Shown: positions 1 to 8,883, counted from the stretch's first letter. The stretch: 64,000 bases of DNA from DAOUJI01 sp965237875 (GCA_965237875.1 CBDEGP010000002.1:1860001-1924000); one strand, 5' to 3'. Notes: generated by a model not told the origin, from the sequence alone. Numbers and translations are program-made.

Positions 1-864
1 GCCGGCAAGAGCACCATAGCCCTGACCCTGCTGGGCCTCTTGCCCCGAGCAGCCAGGGAAATCTCCGGCGCCGTGCAGTTCGGAGGTCAGGACATCATGT
101 CGTTGGACCAGGCGTCCCTGCGCCGGATACGGGGCAAGGACATCGCCATGATCCCGCAGGAACCGGTGTCGGCGTTAAACCCAATCCTCACCATCGGCAC
201 GCAGCTGGAGGAGCAAATACTCACCCACACGGACCTGACGAAAAGGGCCGCCGAAGACCTGTCCATCGACCTACTGACCGACATGGGGCTGCCCGACCCC
301 AAGGACACCCTGAAGCGGTACCCTTTCCAGCTCAGCGGCGGAATGTGCCAGCGGGTCATGATATCCATGGCCATGGCCCTGGGCCCAAAGGTGCTGATAG
401 CGGACGAACCCACTTCCAATCTCGACGTCACGCTTCAGGCGGAGATACTGGACCGCCTGAAGCGGTTCTGCAAGGACCGCCACTCTTCCATGATACTAAT
501 TACCCACGACATGGGCGTGGTGGCCAGGATGGCCGACAACGTGGCCGTGATGTACGCAGGCAAAATCGTGGAGTTCGGCGGAGTGCATGAGCTTTTCAGG
601 AACCACGTCCATCCCTACACCTGGGGACTGTTCCGCTCTGTGCCCAGGTTGGACCGGCCGGACGTGCGGTTCGAGCCCATCCACGGGACCCCGCCGGACC
701 TGATGTCTTCAGTCGACACGTGCCCCTTTGTACCCCGGTGCCACAAGGCCACCAACCAATGCAGGACCGAGCCCGCGCCAGCCTTGGGAAACCTTACACC
801 CGCCCACAGCGTGGCCTGCTACAACACCATGGACATCCGGTGGACAGCGGTTTACGACGAATAA
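1..864 (+). CDS. Oligopeptide/dipeptide ABC transporter ATP-binding protein (5' end outside window)
   Basis: This is the ATPase of a Dpp/Opp-type peptide importer. The reading frame is open from base 1, and the Walker A remnant AGKST is encoded by the first five codons, so the true start lies upstream. The Q-loop region (IPQEP), the signature LSGGMCQR and Walker B (VLIADEPTS) follow in order. Near the C-terminus the segment with CPFVPRC and a later cysteine matches the oligopeptide-type C-terminal extension found in OppD/DppD proteins. The signature has Cys where Arg is usual (LSGGMRQR), and SNLD replaces the common TALD after Walker B. Both are mild changes in otherwise intact motifs. The permease and binding-protein genes would be expected to the left. 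The substrate is inferred only from family. Confidence 0.93.
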   Translation, partial: AGKSTIALTLLGLLPRAAREISGAVQFGGQDIMSLDQASLRRIRGKDIAMIPQEPVSALNPILTIGTQLEEQILTHTDLTKRAAEDLSIDLLTDMGLPDPKDTLKRYPFQLSGGMCQRVMISMAMALGPKVLIADEPTSNLDVTLQAEILDRLKRFCKDRHSSMILITHDMGVVARMADNVAVMYAGKIVEFGGVHELFRNHVHPYTWGLFRSVPRLDRPDVRFEPIHGTPPDLMSSVDTCPFVPRCHKATNQCRTEPAPALGNLTPAHSVACYNTMDIRWTAVYDE

Positions 865-939
865 CCTCCCGCCTAAGCCGGCAAGTTGAAAGCTCACAGC
901 GCCGCCGACCCGACCACGACAATAATGCGCCGCGTGAGG

Positions 940-2007
940 TCAGGTCAGGCTGGCCAGGAGTTCCAGGGCGACGTCTTCACCCAAACGCCCATCTTTCACC
1001 GCAAGGTCGGCTTCCAGGAGTTTGCCATAGAGCCTCTGGATGCCGCTCCAGGACCTCTTCCTTGCCTGATCGACGGTCCGCCTGACTGCGAAGTCCTGGC
1101 GTATGCCCAGTTTGCTTCCCAACTCCGCCTGCTTATGGCCCCGGTCCAGCAGGTCTTTCGCCAGAGCCACAAGCCTCAACTGCCGGGCCGTCATCGCCAC
1201 GATGTAGGAGAAGTCCGCCCCGTCGCTCCTCAGCTGCTGAATGTTTTGAAGCGCCGCCCCGGACCGTCCGTCCATCAGGGCGTCCACTCCGGCGAATATG
1301 TTGGCCTCCCTAGCTTGGGACACCAGAGTCCTCACGTCAGACTCTTCGATGGGGCGTTCCACGGGGCGCTTCACGTACAAGGACAGCTTCTCAAGCTCCC
1401 CGTCCAAGACCCGCAGGTTTCCTCCGACAAACTGGGACATGAGGCGGATCGCTCCGGGGGCTATCTGGGCGCCTTTGGCCGCGGCCCGCTCTTTGATCCA
1501 GCGCGCGAGGGCCTCCCCCGCAGGAGTGGCCAATTCCTTCACGTCCGCCGCCGGTTTGAGGACGGCCAGCATCGAATTGTTTCTCGAAACCCTTTCGTCT
1601 ACAAACGCAAGCATGGTGGTGGGCGGCATCTCTTCGGATATGTACCGGGCAAAGTCGTCCCACCCGGAATCCGAGGTTTTCGACGACGCCTGGGACCCCT
1701 GCCTGCCTCCTCTGGAACCTCTTCTAGGCGTCCCAGACTCGAAACGTCCAAGCAACCCCTCCACGATGACGAGCCTGTATTCGGCAAGGAAGGGAACAGC
1801 GTTGCAGATTGCTTGGACTTCCTGGGGAGACGCGTCGGCCCCGGCCAGGCGATGGCTGTTTGCATCCCGCAACTCGTCCGGGCCCACGCCGTCTCTCAGC
1901 TCCCTCAGGGCCTCCGCAATGAGAAAGTCGTCTCCGTATAAGACTTTCGCCGGCGCCGTCGCACACCTCCGGTCGCTCTTTTCCGGGCGCATCTTCAAAG
2001 ATAGCAC
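940..2007 (-). CDS. holA: DNA polymerase III delta subunit
   Basis: The delta subunit opens the sliding clamp within the clamp-loader complex during replication. The 355-residue length and the opening VLYGDDFLIAEALREL, which matches the 'Y G xx xF lixe' start of HolA domain I, support the call. So do the middle region with LARWIKERAAAKGAQI and the C-terminal collar-like helices (ARQLRLVALAKDLL). The start is ambiguous. A GTG at 2007 lies directly against an AGAGGT sequence, an in-frame TTG at 1998 has that sequence at good spacing, and an ATG lies at 1992. The gene is divergent from the DUF1232-like gene, with only 27 bp between them. An Arg/Gly-rich stretch around residues 130-145 looks like a flexible lineage-specific insertion. 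Confidence 0.88.
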   Translation of the reverse strand: MLSLKMRPEKSDRRCATAPAKVLYGDDFLIAEALRELRDGVGPDELRDANSHRLAGADASPQEVQAICNAVPFLAEYRLVIVEGLLGRFESGTPRRGSRGGRQGSQASSKTSDSGWDDFARYISEEMPPTTMLAFVDERVSRNNSMLAVLKPAADVKELATPAGEALARWIKERAAAKGAQIAPGAIRLMSQFVGGNLRVLDGELEKLSLYVKRPVERPIEESDVRTLVSQAREANIFAGVDALMDGRSGAALQNIQQLRSDGADFSYIVAMTARQLRLVALAKDLLDRGHKQAELGSKLGIRQDFAVRRTVDQARKRSWSGIQRLYGKLLEADLAVKDGRLGEDVALELLASLT

Positions 2008-2023
2008 ACCTCTGGGCTATAAT
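1994..2023 (+). promoter_or_regulatory. Candidate promoter of the DUF1232-like gene
   Basis: TTCAAA at 1994-1999 and a perfect TATAAT at 2018-2023 are separated by 18 bp. The -10 ends only 11 bp before the ATG at 2035, so the transcript would have almost no leader. The element overlaps the start region of the divergent holA gene. Confidence 0.45.
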
Positions 2024-2034
2024 GGGAACGAGGC

Positions 2035-2421
2035 ATGGTTATGATATGGCGCTTGGCATATCCCTTCCTCTTGCTGTTCGGTCCGGTCATCCTGCCGAGG
2101 CTGGTGCGGACTGCTTATGCAGTCTGGAAGCTCACCACTGACCGGAGGGTGAACATCCTCCTGCGGCTGCTGACGCCCGCAAGTCTCATCTACTTCCTGA
2201 CCCCCTTTTTCCGATTCCCCTTGATTGGGCCCGCCGGTTACCTGATCGTGTTGGGGGCGGCCGTCTACCTGCTGCTGAATCTTGCCCCGCGAGAAGTCGT
2301 GGAAGAATACGCTCCTTGGAGAGTCCGCCGAAACTACGAACGCGGGGGAACAGCCGGACACGACGGGCGGGTGGTTGAAGGCAGCGGGCGGATAATAGAC
2401 GAGGAAGAGCCGCCCGAATAG
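2035..2421 (+). CDS. Small membrane protein, DUF1232-like
   Basis: A 128-residue protein with a hydrophobic N-terminus (residues 1-25) and a second hydrophobic block (about 42-78). The stretch LLTPASLIYFLTPFFRFPLIGPAGYLIVLGAAVYLLL has the spacing of the DUF1232/YkvA motif (aYl..P.d..P...G..D......). The conserved Asp positions are replaced by Phe and Pro/Ala, so this is a divergent member at best. The C-terminal 40 residues are charged and probably cytoplasmic. Two possible ATG starts lie 6 bp apart (2035 and 2041). It sits 24 bp before ychF and is probably cotranscribed with it. Function unknown. Confidence 0.65.
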   Translation: MVMIWRLAYPFLLLFGPVILPRLVRTAYAVWKLTTDRRVNILLRLLTPASLIYFLTPFFRFPLIGPAGYLIVLGAAVYLLLNLAPREVVEEYAPWRVRRNYERGGTAGHDGRVVEGSGRIIDEEEPPE

Positions 2422-2445
2422 CGGCGTCTTCATCGAGAAGCCCAC

Positions 2446-3537
2446 ATGGAACTGGCCCTGATAGGTCTGCCGCAGAGTGGAAAGACAACCCTTCTACGAG
2501 CCCTCACCCGTGGACGCACAGAGGCCGCCTCCCACGGCTCCTCCAGGATGGAGATTTACACGGGCGTAACCCACATGGCAGACTCCAGGCTGGAGACCCT
2601 GGCCGGAATATTCAATCCACCCAAAACGGTCCCCGTCGAGATAAGATGTCTGGACGTGCCCGCCCCCTACGCCGGAGACGGGCAGGGAATCGCCGGCCAG
2701 TTCCTCAACGCGGTCCAGGGCGTCGACGCGCTGGTCCACGTTGTGCGACGCTTTGAAGAGCCGTCGGCGCCCCACCCTAAGGGCGGCATCGACCCCCGGA
2801 GAGACATGGAGGAGATGGAGGCCGAGCTCCTGTTCTCCGACCAGGCGATTCTCGAGCGCAGGCGCCAGCGCATCCAGGCGTCAATGAAGGGGGCAAAGGG
2901 CCACGAGAGAGACCTGCTGGTTCGTGAGGAGGGCTTGGCGGTAAAGCTGACGGAAGCCCTGGACCAGGGGACGCCGGTGAGAGGCCAGGACTTGGGACCG
3001 GACGAGCTTACCTTTGTGAACAACTACCAGCTGCTCACGGCCAAACCTCTGCTTACGGCGCTGAACGTGGGGGAGGACCAGGTCTCATCCGGCTCAAGGG
3101 GGAATTCGGATGAGCTCGGCGGCGGCCGCCCGGACGCTCCGGCGGTGTCAGTATGCGCCAAGCTGGAGGAAGAGCTGTCTATGCTCGAACCGGAAGAGGA
3201 GCGCCAGTTCCGTGAGTCCCTGGGCGTCGCAGAGTCCGGCCTCGACCGGCTTGCAGCGAAGTCCCATGAGCTACTCGACCTGGTCTCCTTCTTCACCTAT
3301 GGCCCTAAAGAGGTCCGGGCCTGGTCCGTCCCGGCGGGGACTCCGGCCTCAACGGCCGCGGGTCGTATACACTCGGACATGGAGCGGGGGTTCATACGCG
3401 CCGAGGTGGTGGCATACGACGATCTGGCGGCTTGCGGGTCCATAGCTCAATGCAAGAAACAGGGCGTGTTCCGCCTGGAAGGTAAGGGCTACCCGGTCAA
3501 GGACGGCGACGTGGTCATCTTCCTGTTCAACGTGTGA
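2446..3537 (+). CDS. ychF: Ribosome-binding ATPase YchF/OLA1 family
   Basis: YchF is an Obg-family P-loop protein that prefers ATP, binds ribosomes and takes part in translation or stress control. At 363 residues it has the usual family length. The P-loop is GLPQSGKT at residues 7-14. NVGE in LTALNVGED occupies the NxxE position that gives ATP preference. The central charged, coiled-coil-like region is present. The C-terminus, from about residue 285, is a TGS/DUF933 domain (SFFTYGPKEVRAWSVPAGTPAS, later GYPVKDGDVVIFLFNV). The P-loop differs from the near-universal GLPNVGKST of YchF (QSGKTT in place of NVGKST). It follows the DUF1232-like gene by 24 bp. Confidence 0.86.
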   Translation: MELALIGLPQSGKTTLLRALTRGRTEAASHGSSRMEIYTGVTHMADSRLETLAGIFNPPKTVPVEIRCLDVPAPYAGDGQGIAGQFLNAVQGVDALVHVVRRFEEPSAPHPKGGIDPRRDMEEMEAELLFSDQAILERRRQRIQASMKGAKGHERDLLVREEGLAVKLTEALDQGTPVRGQDLGPDELTFVNNYQLLTAKPLLTALNVGEDQVSSGSRGNSDELGGGRPDAPAVSVCAKLEEELSMLEPEEERQFRESLGVAESGLDRLAAKSHELLDLVSFFTYGPKEVRAWSVPAGTPASTAAGRIHSDMERGFIRAEVVAYDDLAACGSIAQCKKQGVFRLEGKGYPVKDGDVVIFLFNV

Positions 3538-3573
3538 GCCTATTTAACGTATTGTGAGCCTGTTTAACGTAGT
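3534..3573 (+). repeat. Two tandem 20-bp copies spanning the ychF stop
   Basis: Copy 1 (3534-3553) is GTGAGCCTATTTAACGTATT. Copy 2 (3554-3573) differs from it at two positions. Copy 1 contains the ychF stop codon (TGA at 3535-3537), so the unit appears to have been duplicated out from the end of the gene. It fills nearly all of the gap before hemW. Confidence 0.85.
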
Positions 3574-3585
3574 AGGATGAGATAA

Positions 3586-4800
3586 ATGCCGGCCCGCTGC
3601 ACCGATTCAGGCATCGCCCTATACGTTCACGTTCCGTTCTGCCTGTCCAAGTGCCCCTATTGCGACTTCAACACCTACCAGGGCATTGAACGGCTGATGG
3701 CGCCCTACTCGAAAGCCTTGTCCACCGAGTTGACCCTTTGGGGCAAGGTATTGGGCAGGCCGCAGGTCAACACCGTGTTCTTCGGCGGAGGCACGCCGTC
3801 TTACCTTGGTCCCGACCTCCTGGGCCGGGTCATGGAGACCATATCGTCCAACTTCGAACCGGCGGACGGCGCAGAGGTGACCTTCGAGGCCAATCCCGGA
3901 GACCTGACGCCAAAAACCCTCGACGGACTCAAGTCCATCGGGGCCACGAGGCTCAGCATCGGTGTGCAGAGCTTGGATGACGGCCTGCTCAAGCTCCTGG
4001 GCCGTCGCCACAGCGCCGACGAGGCCCTGAAAGCCCATTCAGACGCCCGGGCGGCGGGATTCGACAAGGTCAACCTGGACTTGATCTACGGACTTCCCGG
4101 CCAGACATTGCAGCAGTGGCGGGAGACGCTGGAGTCAACGGTGCAGGCCGGGCCGGGACATCTTTCGTTGTACGCCCTCACGCTGGAAGAGGGCACGCCC
4201 ATGGAGCAATGGGTCCGCCGTGGGGCGCTGCCCGAGCCCGACCCGGACCTGGCAGCCGACATGTACGAGCTGGCCCGGGAACGGCTGGGCGGCACAGGAT
4301 ATGTATACTATGAGCTTTCCAACTGGGCGCTGCCCGGCCATGAGAGTCTTCACAACAAGGCCTATTGGCTCAACCTGCCCTATCTCGGCGTCGGTCCCGG
4401 CGCACATTCGCGCCTGGGCAGCCGCCGGTTCTGGACGGTAAAGCCTCCCAGAGACTACATAAGGCTTGCCGAGCAGTGGAGTACGACCCACACAGACGCT
4501 TCCGACGTCGCCCAGGAGATCGACGACACCCTGCTGGGTTCGGCGTTGACCGTGGACGGCTGGGAGCATATACAGCCCGAGCTGGACATGGCCGAAACCA
4601 TGATTCTGGGCCTGCGCCTGATGGAGGGGATTGACGTTCAGGCTTTCAGGGACCGCTTTTCCGTAGACCCCTTTACGCTCTACGGCGCCCAGATCAAGGA
4701 CCTGGAGGGCCAAGGGCTGCTCGAGTGTTTCGACGGCAGGCTGCGGCTAACCGACAAAGGCTGCCTGCTCTCAAACCGAGTGTTCGTGGAGTTTCTTTGA
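3586..4800 (+). CDS. hemW: Radical SAM heme chaperone HemW (coproporphyrinogen oxidase-like)
   Basis: A 404-residue radical SAM protein that, by family, binds heme and S-adenosylmethionine and delivers heme to acceptors. The cluster motif is CLSKCPYCDF near residue 19 (CxxxCxxC). The fourth Cys of true HemN (CxxxCxxCxC) is replaced by Phe, which favours HemW over HemN. FFGGGTPSYL (the GGTP motif), RLSIGVQSLDD and DLIYGLPGQT are typical radical SAM strands. The sequence LSNWALPGHESLHNKAYW matches the HemW family signature around its second domain, and a winged-helix-like C-terminus follows. The ATG at 3586 has TAGGATGA upstream. It follows ychF and precedes selB on the same strand. Confidence 0.9.
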   Translation: MPARCTDSGIALYVHVPFCLSKCPYCDFNTYQGIERLMAPYSKALSTELTLWGKVLGRPQVNTVFFGGGTPSYLGPDLLGRVMETISSNFEPADGAEVTFEANPGDLTPKTLDGLKSIGATRLSIGVQSLDDGLLKLLGRRHSADEALKAHSDARAAGFDKVNLDLIYGLPGQTLQQWRETLESTVQAGPGHLSLYALTLEEGTPMEQWVRRGALPEPDPDLAADMYELARERLGGTGYVYYELSNWALPGHESLHNKAYWLNLPYLGVGPGAHSRLGSRRFWTVKPPRDYIRLAEQWSTTHTDASDVAQEIDDTLLGSALTVDGWEHIQPELDMAETMILGLRLMEGIDVQAFRDRFSVDPFTLYGAQIKDLEGQGLLECFDGRLRLTDKGCLLSNRVFVEFL

Positions 4801-4902
4801 TTTCTACGTGCCAAACGTGAGACAGGCGTTTAGAATATGATAAGCGTCCGAGTTTATTCGAGAGCGGCATAGGCTCCCCAAAACCCGCTTGAAGGTTCCC
4901 GA

Positions 4903-6768
4903 ATGTACGTAATAGGCACCGCAGGGCACGTGGACCACGGCAAGTCCACCCTGGTGAAAGCCCTCACCAGCATCGACCCCGACCGGCTCCCCCAGGAAAA
5001 GGAACGGGAGATGACCATCGACCTGGGCTTTGCGTGGCTGACCCTCCCTTCAGGAAGGGAGGTCAGCATAGTGGACGTGCCGGGGCACGAGCGGTTCATC
5101 AAGAATATGCTGGCCGGAGTGGGAGGCATAGACCTGGCCCTGCTTATCGTCGCCGCCGACGAAAGCGTCATGCCCCAGACCAGGGAGCACCTGGCCATAC
5201 TGGACATCCTCCGGATCAAGCGAGGCATGGTGGCGGTAACCAAGTGCGACCTGGTGGAAGAGGAGCTGGTGGAGCTGGTGGAGGCGGAGATCGAGGACGC
5301 TCTCCAAGGCGCCTCCTTCGAGGGGGCGCCCATGCACCGCGTCTCGGCCTACAGTGGACAGGGGCTCGACGAATTGAAGCAAGCCATCGACTCCATGTTG
5401 GACGAGACGGACACCCGAAAAGACCTGGGCCGGCCAAGGCTGCCCGTGGACCGCTCCTTCACCGTGGCCGGTTTCGGCACCGTCGTCACCGGCACGTTGA
5501 TCGACGGCGCGTTGAACGTGGGCCAAGAGGTGCAGCTGGCGCCCTCGGGAGAGCGCAGCAGGATACGGGGCCTGCAGAGCCACAGGAAAAAACTGGACCA
5601 CGCCGACCCCGGCCGGAGGCTGGCGGTAAACCTTTCCGGCATCGAACGGGATGAAGTCCGCCGGGGAGAGGTCCTGACCACGTCGGGTTGGCTCAAGCCC
5701 ACGTCCCGGATAGACGCCCTGCTGAGGCTGACTCCCGACTCGCCCAGGCCCCTCAAACACAACGAGATGGTCTCTTTTCACGTCTTCACCAACGAGGCGT
5801 CCGCTCGTGTAAGGCTCCTGGATGCGGACCGGATAGGCCCCGGCGAAGAAGGTTGGGCCCAGCTGCATATTTCGGAGCCGGTGCCCGTCGTGAAGGGAGA
5901 CCTGTTCGTGCTCAGGTCCGCTGACTCAACTCTGGGCGGCGGCAAGGTGGTGGACCCCCACCCGGCCCGGAGACACCGGCGCTTCATCGAGTCGGTGCTG
6001 AGCCGGCTGTCCGACATAGACCAAGGCACCGGAGAGGGGGCGCTTCTGGACGCCGCCGACCACTTCGGACCGATGACGTTGTCGTCGCTGGCCCAACGGG
6101 CCAACCTGTCCTTTGATGAGGCGTCCGCACAGTCCGGCGAGTTGGAAGCCGAAGGGCGCCTGATAGCTCTCGGCGCCAACCCGCCCGGTCCCAACACGCT
6201 GGTCTACTCATCCCAGTCCTGGTCCATGCTGCGGGACAAGGTGCGTCAAACTCTCTCAGAGTACCATCGCCAGCATCCCCTCAGGCGAGGGATGCCCAGG
6301 GAAGAGATGAGAAACCGCCTTGGCCTTCCCGCCGACGCATTCCTGCCGGCTATGGACCGCCTCGCAGGCGAAAACACATTGACCCGGGAGGGGCAGTCCG
6401 TAAGCCTCCCCGACCATCAGCCGACCCTGAGTCCGGCCCAGCAAAAGCAGCTGGACCAATATCTTCGGACCCTGGAGTCCGACCCCTTTTCGCCCCCGAC
6501 TGATCAGACGCTGGACCCTGAAATGGCCGCCTACCTCGTGGATGCAGGACGGATAGTCAAGGTCAGCGAATCGGTGGTCTTCTCCTCGTCGGCGTATGAG
6601 GAGATGGTTGACCGGGTGGTCTCGCACATCAAGGCCCACGGCAATATAACCGTGGCTGAGGGCCGCGACCTTCTGGGCGCCAGCCGCAAGTACGTCCTGC
6701 CCCTGTTGGAGTATTTGGACCAGCGCCGGATCACCCGTAGGGTTGGGGACGAGCGGGTATTGCGGTAG
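4903..6768 (+). CDS. selB: Selenocysteine-specific translation elongation factor SelB
   Basis: SelB carries selenocysteyl-tRNA(Sec) to UGA codons marked by a SECIS hairpin. The 621-residue protein starts with the G1 motif GHVDHGKS at residues 8-15, followed by G3 (DVPGHE) and G4 (TKCD). It continues with elongation-factor beta-barrel domains (DRSFTVAGFGTVVTGTL) and ends in winged-helix domains (about residues 390-621) that would bind the SECIS RNA. The phrase EREMTIDLGFAW fits SelB (typically R.MTIDLGFA) better than EF-Tu (RGITI). No selA, selC or selD was found within the window, so the rest of the pathway must be elsewhere if the system works. Confidence 0.93.
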   Translation: MYVIGTAGHVDHGKSTLVKALTSIDPDRLPQEKEREMTIDLGFAWLTLPSGREVSIVDVPGHERFIKNMLAGVGGIDLALLIVAADESVMPQTREHLAILDILRIKRGMVAVTKCDLVEEELVELVEAEIEDALQGASFEGAPMHRVSAYSGQGLDELKQAIDSMLDETDTRKDLGRPRLPVDRSFTVAGFGTVVTGTLIDGALNVGQEVQLAPSGERSRIRGLQSHRKKLDHADPGRRLAVNLSGIERDEVRRGEVLTTSGWLKPTSRIDALLRLTPDSPRPLKHNEMVSFHVFTNEASARVRLLDADRIGPGEEGWAQLHISEPVPVVKGDLFVLRSADSTLGGGKVVDPHPARRHRRFIESVLSRLSDIDQGTGEGALLDAADHFGPMTLSSLAQRANLSFDEASAQSGELEAEGRLIALGANPPGPNTLVYSSQSWSMLRDKVRQTLSEYHRQHPLRRGMPREEMRNRLGLPADAFLPAMDRLAGENTLTREGQSVSLPDHQPTLSPAQQKQLDQYLRTLESDPFSPPTDQTLDPEMAAYLVDAGRIVKVSESVVFSSSAYEEMVDRVVSHIKAHGNITVAEGRDLLGASRKYVLPLLEYLDQRRITRRVGDERVLR

Positions 6769-6788
6769 TCCGACGGAGACAAAGAAAG

Positions 6789-6905
6789 GCCCCGAGCAAC
6801 CTTGTTCCCACGGCCCTTCGGCCTTTCCGCTGCCCGGAGACCCGGTTGCCCGGACCCTCGGCCACCTACTCGGCCCCGCCTGCCAGTCCCTCGGTTGCTT
6901 GGGGC
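6789..6905 (+). ncRNA. Candidate structured RNA downstream of selB
   Basis: GCCCCGAGCAACC (6789-6801) pairs with GGTTGCTTGGGGC (6893-6905) as a 13-bp closing stem. The single non-Watson-Crick pair is G6794-T6900. It is a tolerated G-U wobble in a plus-strand RNA but would be a C-A mismatch on the other strand, so plus-strand transcription is favoured. The 91-nt interior holds smaller GC hairpins, for example GGCC-CTTC-GGCC at 6812-6823. It lacks a T-loop, a UCA anticodon and the SRP tetraloop, so it is not tRNA-Sec or a recognised SRP RNA. It could also be a large 3'-UTR hairpin of selB. Confidence 0.35.
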
Positions 6906-7248
6906 AATTCGTAGACTATCACATCGAGTTGGCGGTGTCAATACCATTTCGATTCGAGATTTATTTCACAACACATCGTGATGTCCTTCACAATAGGCGT
7001 AATTCGTAACACTGGCATTCGGACAGCTCCGGGCTTTTCGGCGCCCGGCCCCCGGCAGGCGGCCAAGTTGAGGCGCCAACAGCCATGCTATGTAATGGAC
7101 CTGATGCTCCTTAACTGCTGAAAACCGAGGGGCATCGCTTCAACAGGATCGGCTCCGAGGGTTGTCTGACAATTTGACCGACAATCCCGATGGCCCGTAC
7201 CATTGAATCCAAGGTCGGACAACAGTCCGGGAGTGAGCTCTTATCGAC
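6906..7248. other. Non-coding gap between the candidate RNA and the DUF3352 gene
   Basis: No convincing coding frame is present. A short GC hairpin, CCGGGC-N8-GCCCGG, lies near 7033-7052. The stretch 6920-7015 is unusually A/T-rich for this window (imperfect ATTCGAG and ACATCGTGATGTCC palindromes) and probably holds promoter or regulator sites for the next gene. I could not identify a clear -35/-10 pair. Confidence 0.5.
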
Positions 7249-8883
7249 ATGAACAAGAAAGTCTTGATCATTGCGGCGGCTCTCGTCTTGGCTCTCGGCA
7301 CAGCCGTGGGCGTCGGAGCGTACTTTGTCATCCAATCTCTGTCACACCCGCCCGAAGACACAGCAAAATTCTTGCCCATGGAGACAACTTTCTACGTTTC
7401 CATGAATTTGCGCCCGGGCGTGGAGCAGATTATGAAGGCCAAGGAAGTCCGAGACCGGTTCCGCGAGGACCCCAGGTTCGGCGAGAAGCTGGACGAGATA
7501 TACGAGGAAATCGAGGAGGAGACAGGGATTAACATGGAGGAGGACCTGTTCCCATGGATGGGACCTGAAGTCTCACTGGCAATCCCGGACTTCCAGGGCA
7601 TAGACGAAGCGCCCGGAATCGTCGCCTTCATCGGTACGACTGATAAAGCAGCGGCCGAGTCCTTAATACGCAAGCTGATAGCCGAGGCCGAATCCGAGGG
7701 AGTGGAATATGAGGAAGGAGAAACCCAGGGCCACCTCACTTTCATATCCGGCCCATCCGATGAGATCGTCTCTTACATAGCCCTCACAGACGACTATATA
7801 GTAGCAACCACCAGCGCGGAGTTGCTGGAATCCACCCTTGACAGGATGAATTCAGCCCAGGACCGGCCCTCACTGCTCGACAAACCGGGGTTCCAAGAAG
7901 CCCGAGCCGCGGCGCAGAGTCCCCGTTTCGGCATCCTGTATCTGGACGTGGCCGCGATAATCGACCGGTTGGGGGAGGACTTCGACGAGCAAGATTTTGG
8001 AAGTCTAAAACTCCTTGATGACCAAGTCCCGGACTTCATCGTGGCCTCTGCGGCGTTCGTAGACAAGGGCATACGCGTTTCCACGTCCTTCAACACCCCG
8101 GACCAGTGGCCCGTCTCCGCGTCCGCCAACTCCGTAGGGTCGGCGGCACGGGCGCCGGAGAACACTTTGGGGCTGCTCTCCTTCGTTGGGATACAGGATG
8201 CGTGGAAGAAGCTCAAAGATGAGATCAACGACATTGAAGGAGTTGAAGAGGGGCTTGAAGAAATCGAATCAGAACTCGGCATCGACATAGAAGAGGACAT
8301 CTTCGATTGGATGTCAGGGGAGCTGGCTGTCGCCATGCTCCTTCCCGGCGGAGCATCGTTTGGTCTAGACGAAATTCACGCCAACGTTTACGTGGAATTC
8401 GACGACAGGGCCAAGGCCCTTTCCGGCTTGGAAGATATCCGGGCTTCGCTGGAACAACAGGGGGCGGAGTTTACCGATGTTGACATCGAGGGAGTGGATG
8501 CAGTCGTGGCAAAGTCGGATGAAGACGATGGGCTGCTCGGTCTTAGTCCGGGGTATCTAGTTCTGGACAACTACGTCGTCATTGGCACGACCAAAGCGTC
8601 CTTGCAGCAAGCTGTTGCGGCGAAAAGGGGAGACATTCCGTCATTGCTGGAGACTTCAGCCTTCAGTCGTCCGCTAGAGGCGGCGGAAGGCTCAACTGAC
8701 TTCCTGATATATGCCAACATCAAGAAAATCGTCAAAGCGGGGCTTGATCAAGTGAGTGAAACGGACCGGGAACAGTATGAAGAGGAGGCGGCCCCCTTTG
8801 TGCAGCCCTTGGAGGCTTTCCTCTTCGGGGTTTCCACAGACGACGACATTTCCACCTTCAGCACGGTGATCACCATCGAGTGA
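7249..8883 (+). CDS. Membrane-anchored DUF3352 domain protein
   Basis: A 544-residue protein with an N-terminal transmembrane or signal-anchor helix (residues 5-29) and a large, acidic, probably extracytoplasmic domain. The opening of the soluble part (FLPMETTFYVSMNL) and the internal GYLVLDNYVVIGTTKASLQQAV match the two-fold repeated architecture of DUF3352 proteins. These have a repeated unit of 'protein levels, variance, display value' type strands of unknown function. Two similar halves are visible, each with a stretch like EETGINMEEDLFPWMGPEVSLAI (near residue 94) and ELGIDIEEDIFDWMSGELAVAM (near residue 345), so the protein is an internal duplication. It ends 18 bp from the convergent CoA-transferase gene. 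Role unknown. Confidence 0.8.
   Translation: MNKKVLIIAAALVLALGTAVGVGAYFVIQSLSHPPEDTAKFLPMETTFYVSMNLRPGVEQIMKAKEVRDRFREDPRFGEKLDEIYEEIEEETGINMEEDLFPWMGPEVSLAIPDFQGIDEAPGIVAFIGTTDKAAAESLIRKLIAEAESEGVEYEEGETQGHLTFISGPSDEIVSYIALTDDYIVATTSAELLESTLDRMNSAQDRPSLLDKPGFQEARAAAQSPRFGILYLDVAAIIDRLGEDFDEQDFGSLKLLDDQVPDFIVASAAFVDKGIRVSTSFNTPDQWPVSASANSVGSAARAPENTLGLLSFVGIQDAWKKLKDEINDIEGVEEGLEEIESELGIDIEEDIFDWMSGELAVAMLLPGGASFGLDEIHANVYVEFDDRAKALSGLEDIRASLEQQGAEFTDVDIEGVDAVVAKSDEDDGLLGLSPGYLVLDNYVVIGTTKASLQQAVAAKRGDIPSLLETSAFSRPLEAAEGSTDFLIYANIKKIVKAGLDQVSETDREQYEEEAAPFVQPLEAFLFGVSTDDDISTFSTVITIE

Noticed and set aside
886..1941. Long plus-strand frame opposite holA
   Set aside because: It is antisense to a clear HolA protein, has no recognisable domain and no RBS.
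6769..7248. tRNA-Sec gene sought next to selB
   Set aside because: No UCA anticodon loop, no T-loop with proper stems and no CCA end in either strand.
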